Shown here: positions 1 to 8,443 of the stretch, one piece after another | Numbering within the stretch: the first letter of the stretch is position 1 | Layout: each line of letters opens with the position of its first letter | Assembly: GCF_004345645.1 (NCBI RefSeq) | Contig: NZ_SLWS01000005.1 | Span: 372,001 to 436,000, forward strand | Direction of reading: 5' to 3' | From: Actinocrispum wychmicini | GTDB taxonomy: Bacteria; Actinomycetota; Actinomycetes; Mycobacteriales; Pseudonocardiaceae | Length of the DNA: 64,000 bases | Program-made: the position numbers and the translations under genes | The notes under the pieces: generated by a model | Told to the model about the DNA's origin: nothing | The model's input: the letters and a program-made list of their open reading frames with translations, nothing else | The model's database searches: none

Positions 1-3000
1 CGCCCGACGGCGATGTTCCGGTCCCGCTCGGACAGGGTGTGGTCGAGCACCCGGCGGTTCTGCTCGGCCTGGTCCACCAGCGCGGCGGAGAACAGCTGCC
101 GCCACCGGCCGAAGTCCTGGTCGAACTGTTCTCCCGCGGTGCGGACAGTGTCCTCGATCCACTGGTCATACCACCAGGTGGTGTCCGCGAAGTCGGCCAG
201 CAGCCCACCGAGCACCTGCTTCGCCGCCGTGACCGCACGACTCTGTGCGTCGGCGTCGCGAACCGCGATCGCGATGTGGTCATGCAGGGGCAGTGGTGGG
301 TCCGGGCGACGGGCACCGTCGCGGTCGCGGATGTCGATGACTTCTGGGATGGCTCGGCCGAGCTTCAAACCGGTTTCCGCCAGCCAGATGGCATGGACGT
401 GGGAGCGAACCAGGTCCTCGTTGGTGAGGTCGAGCCGCGGCTGGGCGATGATGCCGGCGACCATCCGCTCCGAGCGGCGGAAGTAGTACTGGTCGTGGCT
501 GTTGCCGGTGGCACAGTACGTCGTGACAAGGGCAGGTTGTCCGGACCGGCCGGCGCGGCCGCTGCGCTGGGCGTAGTTGGCGGGTGTGGGTGGCACGTTG
601 CGCATCATGACGGCGTTGAGCTCGGAGATGTCCACGCCCAGTTCCATTGTCGGCGAGCAGTAGAGCAGTCTCAGCTCTCCCTTGCGGAACGCCTCCTCGC
701 GTCGCTCCCGCTCCACCGGGTCGACCTGCGCGGTGTGCTCCCTGGCAGCCAACCCGTTCAGTGCGCCGGCAGCGCCTCGATAGAGGTCGCGGAAGAACGT
801 GTTGACCCTGGGACCGTCACCACTGGCGTAGGTACGGGTCAGTGGATCGTGCGCGCCAGCCTCACCTGTCCCAGCCCGCCAGATCAGGCATCTGGCTGCC
901 ACACGGTAGCCCGTCGCGGTCGGACTCGTGACCCGCCTGTAGCGGCCCGCGCGCTGCGGCGCCAGGTCGATCTTCTCCACCAACTGGGCTCCGGCCAGCA
1001 CCTCCAGAAGGTTCACGATGACCTGCTGCGCTTCGTCGGTGGACAGAGTGGTGAAGTGCACTCGTCTGAGGTACTTGCCGAACTTGCCACGGCCGGACAG
1101 GAACAACCCCGAGCGATCCATGCCTGGCCGGGAACCCTGAGGATAGGCCGTGCCCACCTGAGGACGGTCGCTCGGCGACAACACCCACGGATCGACAAGG
1201 CGTTCCGCACTGGCGCGTTGCAGGATCTCGAAATCGTCCCGGAAGTGCTGCACGTCGACGGCCAGAGCTCGGCGCATTTCATCGAGCAGAACCCGCATGA
1301 TCTCGGCCCGGCGACCCGGCTCGGCGTCCCGGACGGTCGCGTGCTTGCCCGCCCACCGTTCGTCCTGCCCGGCGAGCCAGTCCAGATCCTCGTACTCGAT
1401 GCGCAGCAGACCGGTCTGCTCCAGGTTGGGCATGGTGACGCGCCATCCGCGTTGCAGGTCCAGATACAGCTGAAACGCGATGACGTCCTGCAGGGTTCTG
1501 GCGGCGTTGCGAGCAAGGGCGGGAGCAAGGTCCGCCGTTCCGGCGTAGTCGGCTGGTTCCAGGCCCAACGCGTCCGCGACCCGGGAAGCGAGGTCCTCGT
1601 GCCGGACACCCTCGTCACCCGCCTCCACCACAGCCCGGTAGAGGGCGCCCCGAAGCTGGACCACCTTCACGAAATCGTTGAAGTGACCTGCTTGCAGTGA
1701 AGCGTCCTGGCGGTTGTCCACGAAGGTGAGGAGCTTGCGCGCCTTCTTGTCGAGTGCGTCGGGCGGCGCTTCCTTGAGTGAACGCACGATCGATGTGGAG
1801 ACGAGCGACGTCGCCGAGGAACGGCCCTCCTGGTCGAGAGTCGCGAGTTTGGCGAAGTCCTTTCCCCTGACCTGCTCGTAGCTCACTCCGCAGTGCAGGC
1901 AGAAGAGGAAGGGAGCGGGTATGAACGTGGCCGCCAGGTCGCCGAGGCCCTCCGTGCCGTAGGGGTCCACGGTGATGGCTTGGGGCAGCCGTTTTCGGTA
2001 CGAGTCCCGCACACTCTCGTATCCGTGGTCGTCGACCTCCAGCCAGGACTCCGGGAGCCGCCGATCGGCCATGGCTTCCGCGGGTGTACCAGGCCACGGC
2101 CGGTCGGGGTCGACGTACAGGTATCCGTCGCCTGCCCGGCCACCAGTCGCGGCAGTGTCCCGACGTGGTTCGTAGACGACCCGGTCGTCCGTCGTCCTAC
2201 GCCATACGGTCAGATACTCCTGACCGCACTCACGGCAGAAGGCCAGCGGCAGCAGGACTTTGCCGTCCGATCCTGGCTGGATACGCTGGTAGTCCCGAGT
2301 GAGATACCGGACCTTCTTGTCCTCAAGGGTCGCGTATACGGTGTCCCCCTTGGACAGAAACTGGTGCAGGCGGAACGCGAACAGAGGGCGTTCGGTGACC
2401 GGGTGCCTGGCTTCTGAACCAGCCTTGAGCGTGCGGCGGATGGCTTCCACGCAGTCCTTGTCGGTCAATCCGGTGGCCGTCGCGAGTTTGGCCGCCGCGT
2501 CCTCGATCTTCGCCGGCTTCTGCCGCACCAGACGGTCCGAACGGTCGGTGCCCAGGCCGAAGTAGGTTTCGATCCAGCGGGCGAGCGGGTCGGCGACCAG
2601 GCCGGTGTAGGAACGTGGGACGTCGTACGCCTGGAGTCGTTCGGCTGACACGGCAACAGGTCCGTCGTCGGTGGCGCGCACGAGAGTTTCGCCGATGACA
2701 CTGATGGGGTCGACGGTGGTGCCGAAGAGGGTCGACGCGACCTCGGCGACGACTCTCCGCTGGTCGTCGGCCGTGTCCTCGCTGGACATGGTCGCGGAGG
2801 TGCCCACGCACTGGAGATGTCCGGTCTGGCAGGCTTCACGCACCCTGCGGATGAGCAGGGCGACGTCGGCGCCCTGGCGCCCCCGGTAGGTGTGCAGCTC
2901 GTCGAATACGAGGAACTCCAGCCCGTGGGCCATCCTGATGAGCGAACGCCGGTCGTCTGGCCGGGTCAGCATCAGCTCAAGCATCACGTAGTTGGTGAGC

Positions 3001-4610
3001 AGGATGTCCGGGGGACTGTTGCGGATCTCCTTACGTCGTTCGTCACTTTCCTGGCCGGTATAGCGCGCATAGGTGACCGGTTCGCGGCCTGGGCCATAGC
3101 CGTTGAGCAGGTACTTGTCCAGCTCCTTGAGTTGGCTGTTGGCGAGGGCGTTCATCGGATAGACGACGACCGCGCGGACCCGCTTACGACTTTTGGGATC
3201 ATCGTTGGCGCGTGCCTTGAGCACCTTGTCGACGATCGGAATAATGTAGGAAAGGGATTTGCCGGATCCGGTTCCCGTGGTGAGCACGTACGATACGCCC
3301 GACTGGGCGATGTCGATCGCCTCGCGCTGATGGCGGTGCAGAGTGAGCGGACGACCGTCGCACACTGTGCGGTTCTCGACCTTGCCGATCTGGAAGATAC
3401 GCGCGCATTCTGGGTGCAGTATCCCAGCGGTCGCCAGTTCGAGAACTGTGCTTCCAGAGGCGAAGAAAGGGTTCAGTGACAGCCACGGGTCAGGCCACTG
3501 AGATTTCGCGTCGAGATCCTTCTCGACAAACTCTGCCACCCGGTCATCGCGAATGATCGTCCCACCCTCGGTGAAGTCCCGATAGTCGGCGATGAGCTTT
3601 CGGTGCACCTCGAAAACATCCATGCCGGGCGTGGTCGGCCGCGTACCGGCAGTCTGTGGCGGTTCAACGGGCCTGAGGTTACGGCTTTGAACGAGCCAGG
3701 CGACCGGGTTCAGGTCGATCCAGCCCTGAACGGATTCCTCGCCGTCAGCGAATTGCGACAACGTTTCCCGGACGGCGACAGCGTCAATGGGACGACTGGC
3801 CGGAGTCTTGGCCAGTAGCGACTCGATCAGTCGCGCCATCTCGCTCGGGATATCCGACCGTATCGGCCGGACCGACGGTGGCTGTTCTTCGAGGTGCTTC
3901 TTGCCGAGCTCATGTGCGGACTCACCGGAAAACGGCGGAGTGCCGACGAGAAGTTCGAACAGTACGCAGCCGAGCGCATACAAATCAGCGCCCGGCCCCA
4001 CAGTCGACGCCTCGAACTGCTCGGGAGCCATATACCGCGCGGTTCCGACGGTGACACCGGTGCTGGTGATCTTTCCATCTTCCGCATCGTCGATGATGCG
4101 GCCCATGCCGAAGTCGAGAACCTTGACCTTTCCGCCGTAAAGCACCATCACGTTCGCTGGTTTGAGATCACGGTGGACCACACCGGCCGAATGCGCCGCG
4201 GCCAAGCCGTCCGCGATTTGCGTACCCAGGGCCGCCGCCCAGGACACCGGCAACCGTGAACTTTCGGACGCGAGGTCACGAAGGGTCCGCCCGTGCAGAA
4301 ACTCCATCGCCAGGTATGGCAGGCCGGCGCCGTCCACTCCACCGGCGACGACCCGGGGGAGATGGGGGTGACCGAGCCTGCTCATGATTCGCACCTCGCG
4401 GTCGAACCGCAGGACGACCGGGTCGTCGGCCGACGGGTCGAGGACCAGGCCGGACCGGCTGCGTAGGATCAACTTGACCGCGACTACGCTGTCCGGGGCG
4501 TCGGCGGCGGCCGTCAGGTCCAGTGCGCGGTGAACCTCGCCCATGCTGCCCTTGCCGATCAGGCCCAACAGGCGAAACCGCTCCGCTATCACTTCCATGC
4601 CCGGTGCCAT
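1..4610 (-). CDS. Protein kinase-DEAD/DEAH helicase fusion protein (3' end outside the window)
   Basis: At least 1536 residues are visible and the frame is still open at base 1, so the C-terminus is missing. Residues 1 to about 280 are a Hanks-type Ser/Thr kinase: Gly loop GKGSMGEV, VAVK lysine at about 46, HRDLKPAN with catalytic Asp at about 148, DFG at about 166, then MAPEQ. No membrane segment or PASTA repeat follows. Residues from about 430 onward are a superfamily 2 helicase: Walker A TGTGSGKS (Lys about 451), DELH box (about 570), TSATM (about 605), MELGVDISEL and motif VI QRSGRAGR (about 1348). Two CxxC pairs (about 792/795 and 904/907) in the large insert could bind zinc. The helicase resembles the large MrfA/DrmA/DruE-type group that often ends in DUF1998, but that end is not visible. 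The ATG at 4610 follows AGGACGAGA. Inference: a cytoplasmic kinase-controlled nucleic-acid motor, possibly anti-phage. Confidence 0.85.
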   Translation of the reverse strand, partial: MAPGMEVIAERFRLLGLIGKGSMGEVHRALDLTAAADAPDSVVAVKLILRSRSGLVLDPSADDPVVLRFDREVRIMSRLGHPHLPRVVAGGVDGAGLPYLAMEFLHGRTLRDLASESSRLPVSWAAALGTQIADGLAAAHSAGVVHRDLKPANVMVLYGGKVKVLDFGMGRIIDDAEDGKITSTGVTVGTARYMAPEQFEASTVGPGADLYALGCVLFELLVGTPPFSGESAHELGKKHLEEQPPSVRPIRSDIPSEMARLIESLLAKTPASRPIDAVAVRETLSQFADGEESVQGWIDLNPVAWLVQSRNLRPVEPPQTAGTRPTTPGMDVFEVHRKLIADYRDFTEGGTIIRDDRVAEFVEKDLDAKSQWPDPWLSLNPFFASGSTVLELATAGILHPECARIFQIGKVENRTVCDGRPLTLHRHQREAIDIAQSGVSYVLTTGTGSGKSLSYIIPIVDKVLKARANDDPKSRKRVRAVVVYPMNALANSQLKELDKYLLNGYGPGREPVTYARYTGQESDERRKEIRNSPPDILLTNYVMLELMLTRPDDRRSLIRMAHGLEFLVFDELHTYRGRQGADVALLIRRVREACQTGHLQCVGTSATMSSEDTADDQRRVVAEVASTLFGTTVDPISVIGETLVRATDDGPVAVSAERLQAYDVPRSYTGLVADPLARWIETYFGLGTDRSDRLVRQKPAKIEDAAAKLATATGLTDKDCVEAIRRTLKAGSEARHPVTERPLFAFRLHQFLSKGDTVYATLEDKKVRYLTRDYQRIQPGSDGKVLLPLAFCRECGQEYLTVWRRTTDDRVVYEPRRDTAATGGRAGDGYLYVDPDRPWPGTPAEAMADRRLPESWLEVDDHGYESVRDSYRKRLPQAITVDPYGTEGLGDLAATFIPAPFLFCLHCGVSYEQVRGKDFAKLATLDQEGRSSATSLVSTSIVRSLKEAPPDALDKKARKLLTFVDNRQDASLQAGHFNDFVKVVQLRGALYRAVVEAGDEGVRHEDLASRVADALGLEPADYAGTADLAPALARNAARTLQDVIAFQLYLDLQRGWRVTMPNLEQTGLLRIEYEDLDWLAGQDERWAGKHATVRDAEPGRRAEIMRVLLDEMRRALAVDVQHFRDDFEILQRASAERLVDPWVLSPSDRPQVGTAYPQGSRPGMDRSGLFLSGRGKFGKYLRRVHFTTLSTDEAQQVIVNLLEVLAGAQLVEKIDLAPQRAGRYRRVTSPTATGYRVAARCLIWRAGTGEAGAHDPLTRTYASGDGPRVNTFFRDLYRGAAGALNGLAAREHTAQVDPVERERREEAFRKGELRLLYCSPTMELGVDISELNAVMMRNVPPTPANYAQRSGRAGRSGQPALVTTYCATGNSHDQYYFRRSERMVAGIIAQPRLDLTNEDLVRSHVHAIWLAETGLKLGRAIPEVIDIRDRDGARRPDPPLPLHDHIAIAVRDADAQSRAVTAAKQVLGGLLADFADTTWWYDQWIEDTVRTAGEQFDQDFGRWRQLFSAALVDQAEQNRRVLDHTLSERDRNIAVG

Positions 4611-4717
4611 TCTCGTCCTCCCCGAACGGTGGCCACGAAAGTACCGTGTGCCGTACGTGGACAGAAGTGCTGTGCCCAGACACAGTACACGCGGCGTCGC
4701 ACGTACGGCGAAAATAG

Positions 4718-4734
4718 CGTTAACGACGTCAACG
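4718..4734. promoter_or_regulatory. Inverted repeat upstream of the kinase-helicase gene
   Basis: The 320-bp gap 4611-4930 holds no credible gene. It contains a near-perfect inverted repeat, CGTTAACG-A-CGTCAACG (8-bp arms, one mismatch), about 108 bp upstream of the kinase-helicase start. It could be an operator. No convincing -35/-10 pair was identified, so the promoter itself is not called. Confidence 0.3.
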
Positions 4735-4930
4735 TATAAAGCCCCAGGCGAATGCGGAGTTCTGGTCCGTCGACCGCGTGTACGAACACACCTTGGTCGG
4801 CCGGTTCCCCTGTCCGGTGTCGCGGCGGACAGAGGACGGTCGAACAGCCCTTGGCCGCCGTGCTAAGACGAGCCAGGGTTTGTGGTCGACAAGTAAACGT
4901 CGTCCACGGAACCCACCGTGGATTCGACGG

Positions 4931-6091
4931 TCAGATACCTGCTCGGTTGAGGCGATCGATGAGGCTGGGTTTGCGCGCGTGCGTCTGCCGCAGTGCGATG
5001 GTGCGCAAGGTGAACGCGTCGTAGTGGTCGTCGCGTTCGGCGAGTGCTTGGAGATCGGTGAGTAGCGTAACGGCGGCGTCGTACTCGGCTGGTTTCCTGG
5101 TGGCGATCATCGCGTCGACGCGTGACCACGCGACATCATCTTCGCGCGCCAACTCGTCCAGTCGTCGTTCGCGGGCCAGTGCACGCACTTTCTCCCGACG
5201 CGCCTCCTCCTCGGCCCGCTGGGAGGCCAGCCGACGTTGACAGTCTGCTCGTAGGCGAGCCGCGTCATCGAGCAGGTCGCCCACGGTCCGGCGGGGCGGA
5301 ACAGGGACGATCGGAGCATTGTCGCCGCGGAAACCGCGCAACAGTTCCATCCGCACCCGAGCGGCCTCACCCTGCACGACCCGTGTCAGGAGCCGGTTCT
5401 TCTCGGCAGCCGGCAGGCACGTCACCCATGCGGCCAGTTCGCCGGGATCGTCGGCGGCATCCTCGATCGGTGGGCTGGTCCGGGCTGCGGTCGCGAGCAG
5501 GTCGTCGTCGAGTCGGAGGAAGTCGGCCAGCGACCGCTGTGCCGCGGTGAGCGTGCCAAGGCCGGGCGGCATGGGTGGCTCAAGATCGTCGTCGGCGTCG
5601 CGGTCGAACACATCCTCGTCGCGTTCCCAGAGACCGGAGGCGGCCAGCCAAGCGAGGTAGAGCGGCCGGAGATCACCTGCGGCGAGTTCGGCCCGAACTC
5701 CGACGATCGACGACAGCAACGTCTCGGCGTCGTAGTCGAATTCACCGGCATCGTCCTCGCTGGTGAGGTCGAGCACGATGAAGTCGCCGGTGACTCGGGC
5801 ACTCACCTGGTCACCTACGCAGTAGTCGTCGACGACGTCGGGATCGAGTAGGTCGCACGGCAGACGGAACATCACGCGGTGCGTGCCCCAGTTGGCCAGG
5901 TACAGGTGCGCGTCGTAATAGAGCTCCACCAACCGGTTCGGATCACCCCTGAAGTCGCCCCAGTGGTACTCGTTCACGAAACTGGTGGCGGTGATCCGCG
6001 CCCGGGTCGACAGTGACCGAACCTCAGCCCGCTCGTCATCGTTCAGCGGCCGGTCGACTGCCAGGAATTCGTAATACTGGTACTCGCTCAC
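4931..6091 (-). CDS. Conserved hypothetical protein (386 aa)
   Basis: The protein starts MSEYQYYEFLAVDRPL and ends KPSLIDRLNRAGI. Both ends match a widespread bacterial family of unknown function that I recognise by sequence but cannot name. The N-terminal third (to about residue 110) is a compact alpha/beta segment with the motif FVNEYHWGDF. The middle is acidic. Residues about 275-345 are Arg/Glu-rich and probably coiled coil (RRLASQRAEEEARREKV). There is no signal peptide or membrane segment. It overlaps the preceding gene by 4 bases (ATGA), so the two are translationally coupled. The kinase-helicase gene follows 320 bp downstream on the same strand. Function unknown; a role with nucleic acids would be only a guess. 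Confidence 0.8.
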   Translation of the reverse strand: MSEYQYYEFLAVDRPLNDDERAEVRSLSTRARITATSFVNEYHWGDFRGDPNRLVELYYDAHLYLANWGTHRVMFRLPCDLLDPDVVDDYCVGDQVSARVTGDFIVLDLTSEDDAGEFDYDAETLLSSIVGVRAELAAGDLRPLYLAWLAASGLWERDEDVFDRDADDDLEPPMPPGLGTLTAAQRSLADFLRLDDDLLATAARTSPPIEDAADDPGELAAWVTCLPAAEKNRLLTRVVQGEAARVRMELLRGFRGDNAPIVPVPPRRTVGDLLDDAARLRADCQRRLASQRAEEEARREKVRALARERRLDELAREDDVAWSRVDAMIATRKPAEYDAAVTLLTDLQALAERDDHYDAFTLRTIALRQTHARKPSLIDRLNRAGI

Positions 6092-6489
6092 TGTCCGCCC
6101 AGTCCATCGGCGCCGGTGGAGGATTCCGCGCGGAAACCCGAGTCGTCGCCCATGTGAAAGAACAGGCGCCCGTCAAGTGTCCCGTCGTCGGCGAGGGCGG
6201 CCCAGCCGCGTCCGCTGACCTGGTCGCCCTCGTCGTTGCCTGCCCAACTGAACTCGACCACGGTCCGACTGTCGCGCTGGGTGGTGCGGCAGTCCATCCA
6301 GCCGCGGACGGCGGCGAAGCCGAACTCTCCGGTCCTGTCCTTGCGGAACTTGATGAAGCCGGGCTCGACGAGGTCGATGACGTCGCGGTCCCACATCTCC
6401 ATCTCCGTGATCCGCCATCGGCCGGTCAGGGGCGTCGCTGCTGCTTTGCGCCTTGCCGCCATGCCGCGTAAGCGTAGCCGCCTGGCCAC
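6088..6489 (-). CDS. Conserved hypothetical protein (133 aa)
   Basis: A small cytoplasmic protein with the core PLTGRWRITEMEMWDRDVID, followed by a beta-rich segment with VSGRGWA and FFHMGDDSGF. I recognise this as a recurrent family of small hypothetical proteins, without a known function. The reported start is GTG at 6489. An in-frame ATG at 6462 is equally possible, because neither has a clear ribosome binding site and the first nine residues are Arg-rich and unlike the core. Its stop overlaps the start of the 386-aa gene by 4 bases, so the two form one transcription unit. Confidence 0.7.
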   Translation of the reverse strand: MARRLRLRGMAARRKAAATPLTGRWRITEMEMWDRDVIDLVEPGFIKFRKDRTGEFGFAAVRGWMDCRTTQRDSRTVVEFSWAGNDEGDQVSGRGWAALADDGTLDGRLFFHMGDDSGFRAESSTGADGLGGQ

Positions 6490-6669
6490 GACACCCCGTC
6501 ACGGGTGTGACGGGGGATTGTGTGGGTGACGCGGACTGCTCGAGTGTCGTCGATGCCCACCCTGGGTGGCTCGGCGTGCCACGGCTTCACACCTTCTGCT
6601 GATTCACGCGCAAAATCGCGGGGGTGGTGGCGTATTTGGGGTGTAGGCACTCAAACCAAGGAGGAATAC

Positions 6670-7401
6670 GTGCCTGATCGATCCACTCCGCGTGGCATTC
6701 TCACGTCGTCCAACCTGTTCAGCGCGATCGAGACGGAGGTCGCGTCCGCGGCCGAATCGACGGTGATCATCGAGCCCGATGCTTGCGCACCCGGCGTTCC
6801 CGCCATGGCTGTCACCGCCGCGCAAGCTCGGGAGATCGTGCGCGGCATCGAGCCACGTGACTCACTTCGCGACGCGATCTGGGCAACCCTGGTGCGCCGG
6901 ACGATCACCTGGCCGCGATCGTGGCAGCAGCTCGCGATCTGGACGGCGCTACCGGGATTGCGTGTCATCGTGAACCGGCTGTACCGGGTGTGGCGCACCG
7001 ACCTTGACGATCTGCGTTCGGAGGTCGTGCTCGGATTCCTTGAAGCACTGCGGCGGGCCGACCCTGAACAGTCGCATCTCGGTGCGCGCCTGTGGTGGAA
7101 CACTTACCGTCTCGCTCTCCAGATGTGTCAGCAGGGGGTACGTGAGCGCGCAGTTGAGAACATCGAACTGGCCGCCGGGCTACGAGCGGGTGTCGGCGAC
7201 ACGGAGCCGCTACCAGCGTCGGGTCAACACGATCCGCAGGCTGTCGAGAGTGCGCGACTCGGGGCACTGGCCGCCAGGCTGGGATTGCGAGCCGTGATCA
7301 ACACTCGTCCGTCCGATGACGGGTGCCGGGTCGTGTTCCTGCCGAAGGGGCCGTCGAACGTAGCGAATTTCCGTGGCAATGGGTCAGGTGAGGCCGCGTG
7401 A
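6670..7401 (+). CDS. Sigma-like hypothetical protein A (243 aa)
   Basis: The GTG start at 6670 is chosen because GGAGG lies 5 bases upstream; the frame opens earlier without a binding site. From about residue 55 the protein aligns by eye with the third gene of this trio (7717-8424). Shared elements are a DAIWATLVR / DAVWSHLVR segment, LPGLRVIVNRLYR / LPGLKSIAARMRG, and a DLRSEVVLGFLEALRR / DLDSEILEAFLHELRR helix. These helices resemble a degenerate sigma-70 region 2. The C-terminus lacks the clear HTH seen in the paralogue and ends Gly/Ser-rich. The next gene starts inside its stop codon (GTGA overlap). Function not known; a DNA-binding or sigma-like role is an inference. Confidence 0.7.
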   Translation: MPDRSTPRGILTSSNLFSAIETEVASAAESTVIIEPDACAPGVPAMAVTAAQAREIVRGIEPRDSLRDAIWATLVRRTITWPRSWQQLAIWTALPGLRVIVNRLYRVWRTDLDDLRSEVVLGFLEALRRADPEQSHLGARLWWNTYRLALQMCQQGVRERAVENIELAAGLRAGVGDTEPLPASGQHDPQAVESARLGALAARLGLRAVINTRPSDDGCRVVFLPKGPSNVANFRGNGSGEAA

Positions 7402-7700
7402 GCCACACACAGATCACGTTGCCGCGTCGGCGTGTTGCCACCATGACGTTTCCTGAACTGTTTCGGCTGCCAGCCACGGTCGACCTGACGACGGCCGCCA
7501 ATGCTCTGGGAATACATGTCCAAACCGCGTACAAACTATTGCGAAGCAACGCGTTTCCCTGTTCCGTGCTCAGGCTGGGTCGGCGGTACCGGGTTCCTAC
7601 CAGGGCACTGCTGCTGGCGTTGCGCATTGAGGAGATACCGGTCCAGCTCGACGACGTCACCACCGGAGCCGCCTTCGCGGCGCGGTCCATCGAAAGCTGA
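7398..7700 (+). CDS. Small helix-turn-helix protein, excisionase/MerR-like (100 aa)
   Basis: The segment from about residue 26 (VDLTTAANALGIHVQTAYKL) through LGRRYRVPTRALL is a typical HTH_17/excisionase-type winged helix: a helix-turn-helix followed by the RVP strand that ends most such domains. The annotated GTG start overlaps the previous stop by 4 bases; an ATG at 7443 would trim 15 residues and keep the domain. It sits between two paralogous sigma-like genes in a tight operon (overlap upstream, 16 bp downstream). A role in local transcription control or in element excision is plausible, but no integrase is adjacent. Confidence 0.75.
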   Translation: MSHTQITLPRRRVATMTFPELFRLPATVDLTTAANALGIHVQTAYKLLRSNAFPCSVLRLGRRYRVPTRALLLALRIEEIPVQLDDVTTGAAFAARSIES

Positions 7701-7716
7701 TATCCCGAGGAGTGCC

Positions 7717-8424
7717 ATGCCCGAACGACAACGGTCCTGCCTGGATCTGACCGAAGAACAGTTTCACTTGCTGTCCCGAGGTTCTCGCCCCGTCACCGTC
7801 GACGGCCGCCTCATTTCGCGTGAGCTGCCGGCGCGACGTGTCGGGCTTCAGGAACTCCGGGTCACCATGCTCAAGCGCCGGGCAGGCGACCGGCTGACTG
7901 ATGCCGTCTGGTCCCACTTGGTGCGAATGGCCGGCACAGAACCCGATCCGTGGGTGATCGCCGCCGCCGGCATGATGCTCCCCGGCCTCAAAAGCATCGC
8001 GGCCAGAATGCGCGGCTGCTACCCGTACGACACCTGTGACCTCGACTCGGAGATCCTCGAAGCGTTCCTGCACGAACTCAGGCGGCTGGCCCCCGACCGC
8101 CCGGGCCTGCACATCCAGCTGTACCAGGCGGCGTGGCGCCGTGGTTGGCAGACCTGTCGGCGAGAAGCGCGCAGGGCAAGCAGGTGCGTGCCGTTGCCAG
8201 AGGGTCTCGCCGATCACCGCAGTGGCAACCCCGACATCCCACTCGCGCGTGCCCTGCTCGACGGTGTGATCACCGCCGAGCAGGCAACTCTCGTATGCCG
8301 TGTGCACCTTGACTCGGCACAGCGTGGTGACGTTGCCCGCCAGCTGGGCATGGGTCGAGACCGGGCCCGGCGCGAACTGGCCATCGCCACCCGCGGGCTG
8401 TCCGTCTACCTCGCCGCTGCGTGA
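7717..8424 (+). CDS. Sigma-like HTH protein B (235 aa)
   Basis: The ATG at 7717 follows GAGGAG at 6-7 bases. The middle part is paralogous to the gene at 6670. The C-terminal 55 residues (LLDGVITAEQATLVCRVHLD, then DVARQLGMGRDRARREL) form a sigma region 4-like helix-turn-helix. The whole resembles a diverged sigma factor (region 2-like helices, linker, region 4-like HTH) more than a classical regulator. It is the last gene of the three-gene operon. Convergent to it are the remains of a TIGR02679 gene. It could be a sigma factor, or a phage or integrative-element regulator. Confidence in coding is high; the role is open. Confidence 0.7.
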   Translation: MPERQRSCLDLTEEQFHLLSRGSRPVTVDGRLISRELPARRVGLQELRVTMLKRRAGDRLTDAVWSHLVRMAGTEPDPWVIAAAGMMLPGLKSIAARMRGCYPYDTCDLDSEILEAFLHELRRLAPDRPGLHIQLYQAAWRRGWQTCRREARRASRCVPLPEGLADHRSGNPDIPLARALLDGVITAEQATLVCRVHLDSAQRGDVARQLGMGRDRARRELAIATRGLSVYLAAA

Positions 8425-8443
8425 CCCACCACCAGGCCATCCA

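Noticed and set aside
39..1700. Long plus-strand open frame (553 codons) opposite the kinase-helicase gene
   Set aside because: It mirrors the minus-strand helicase, shows no domain and has the composition of an antisense shadow in GC-rich DNA; the minus-strand frame carries all helicase motifs.
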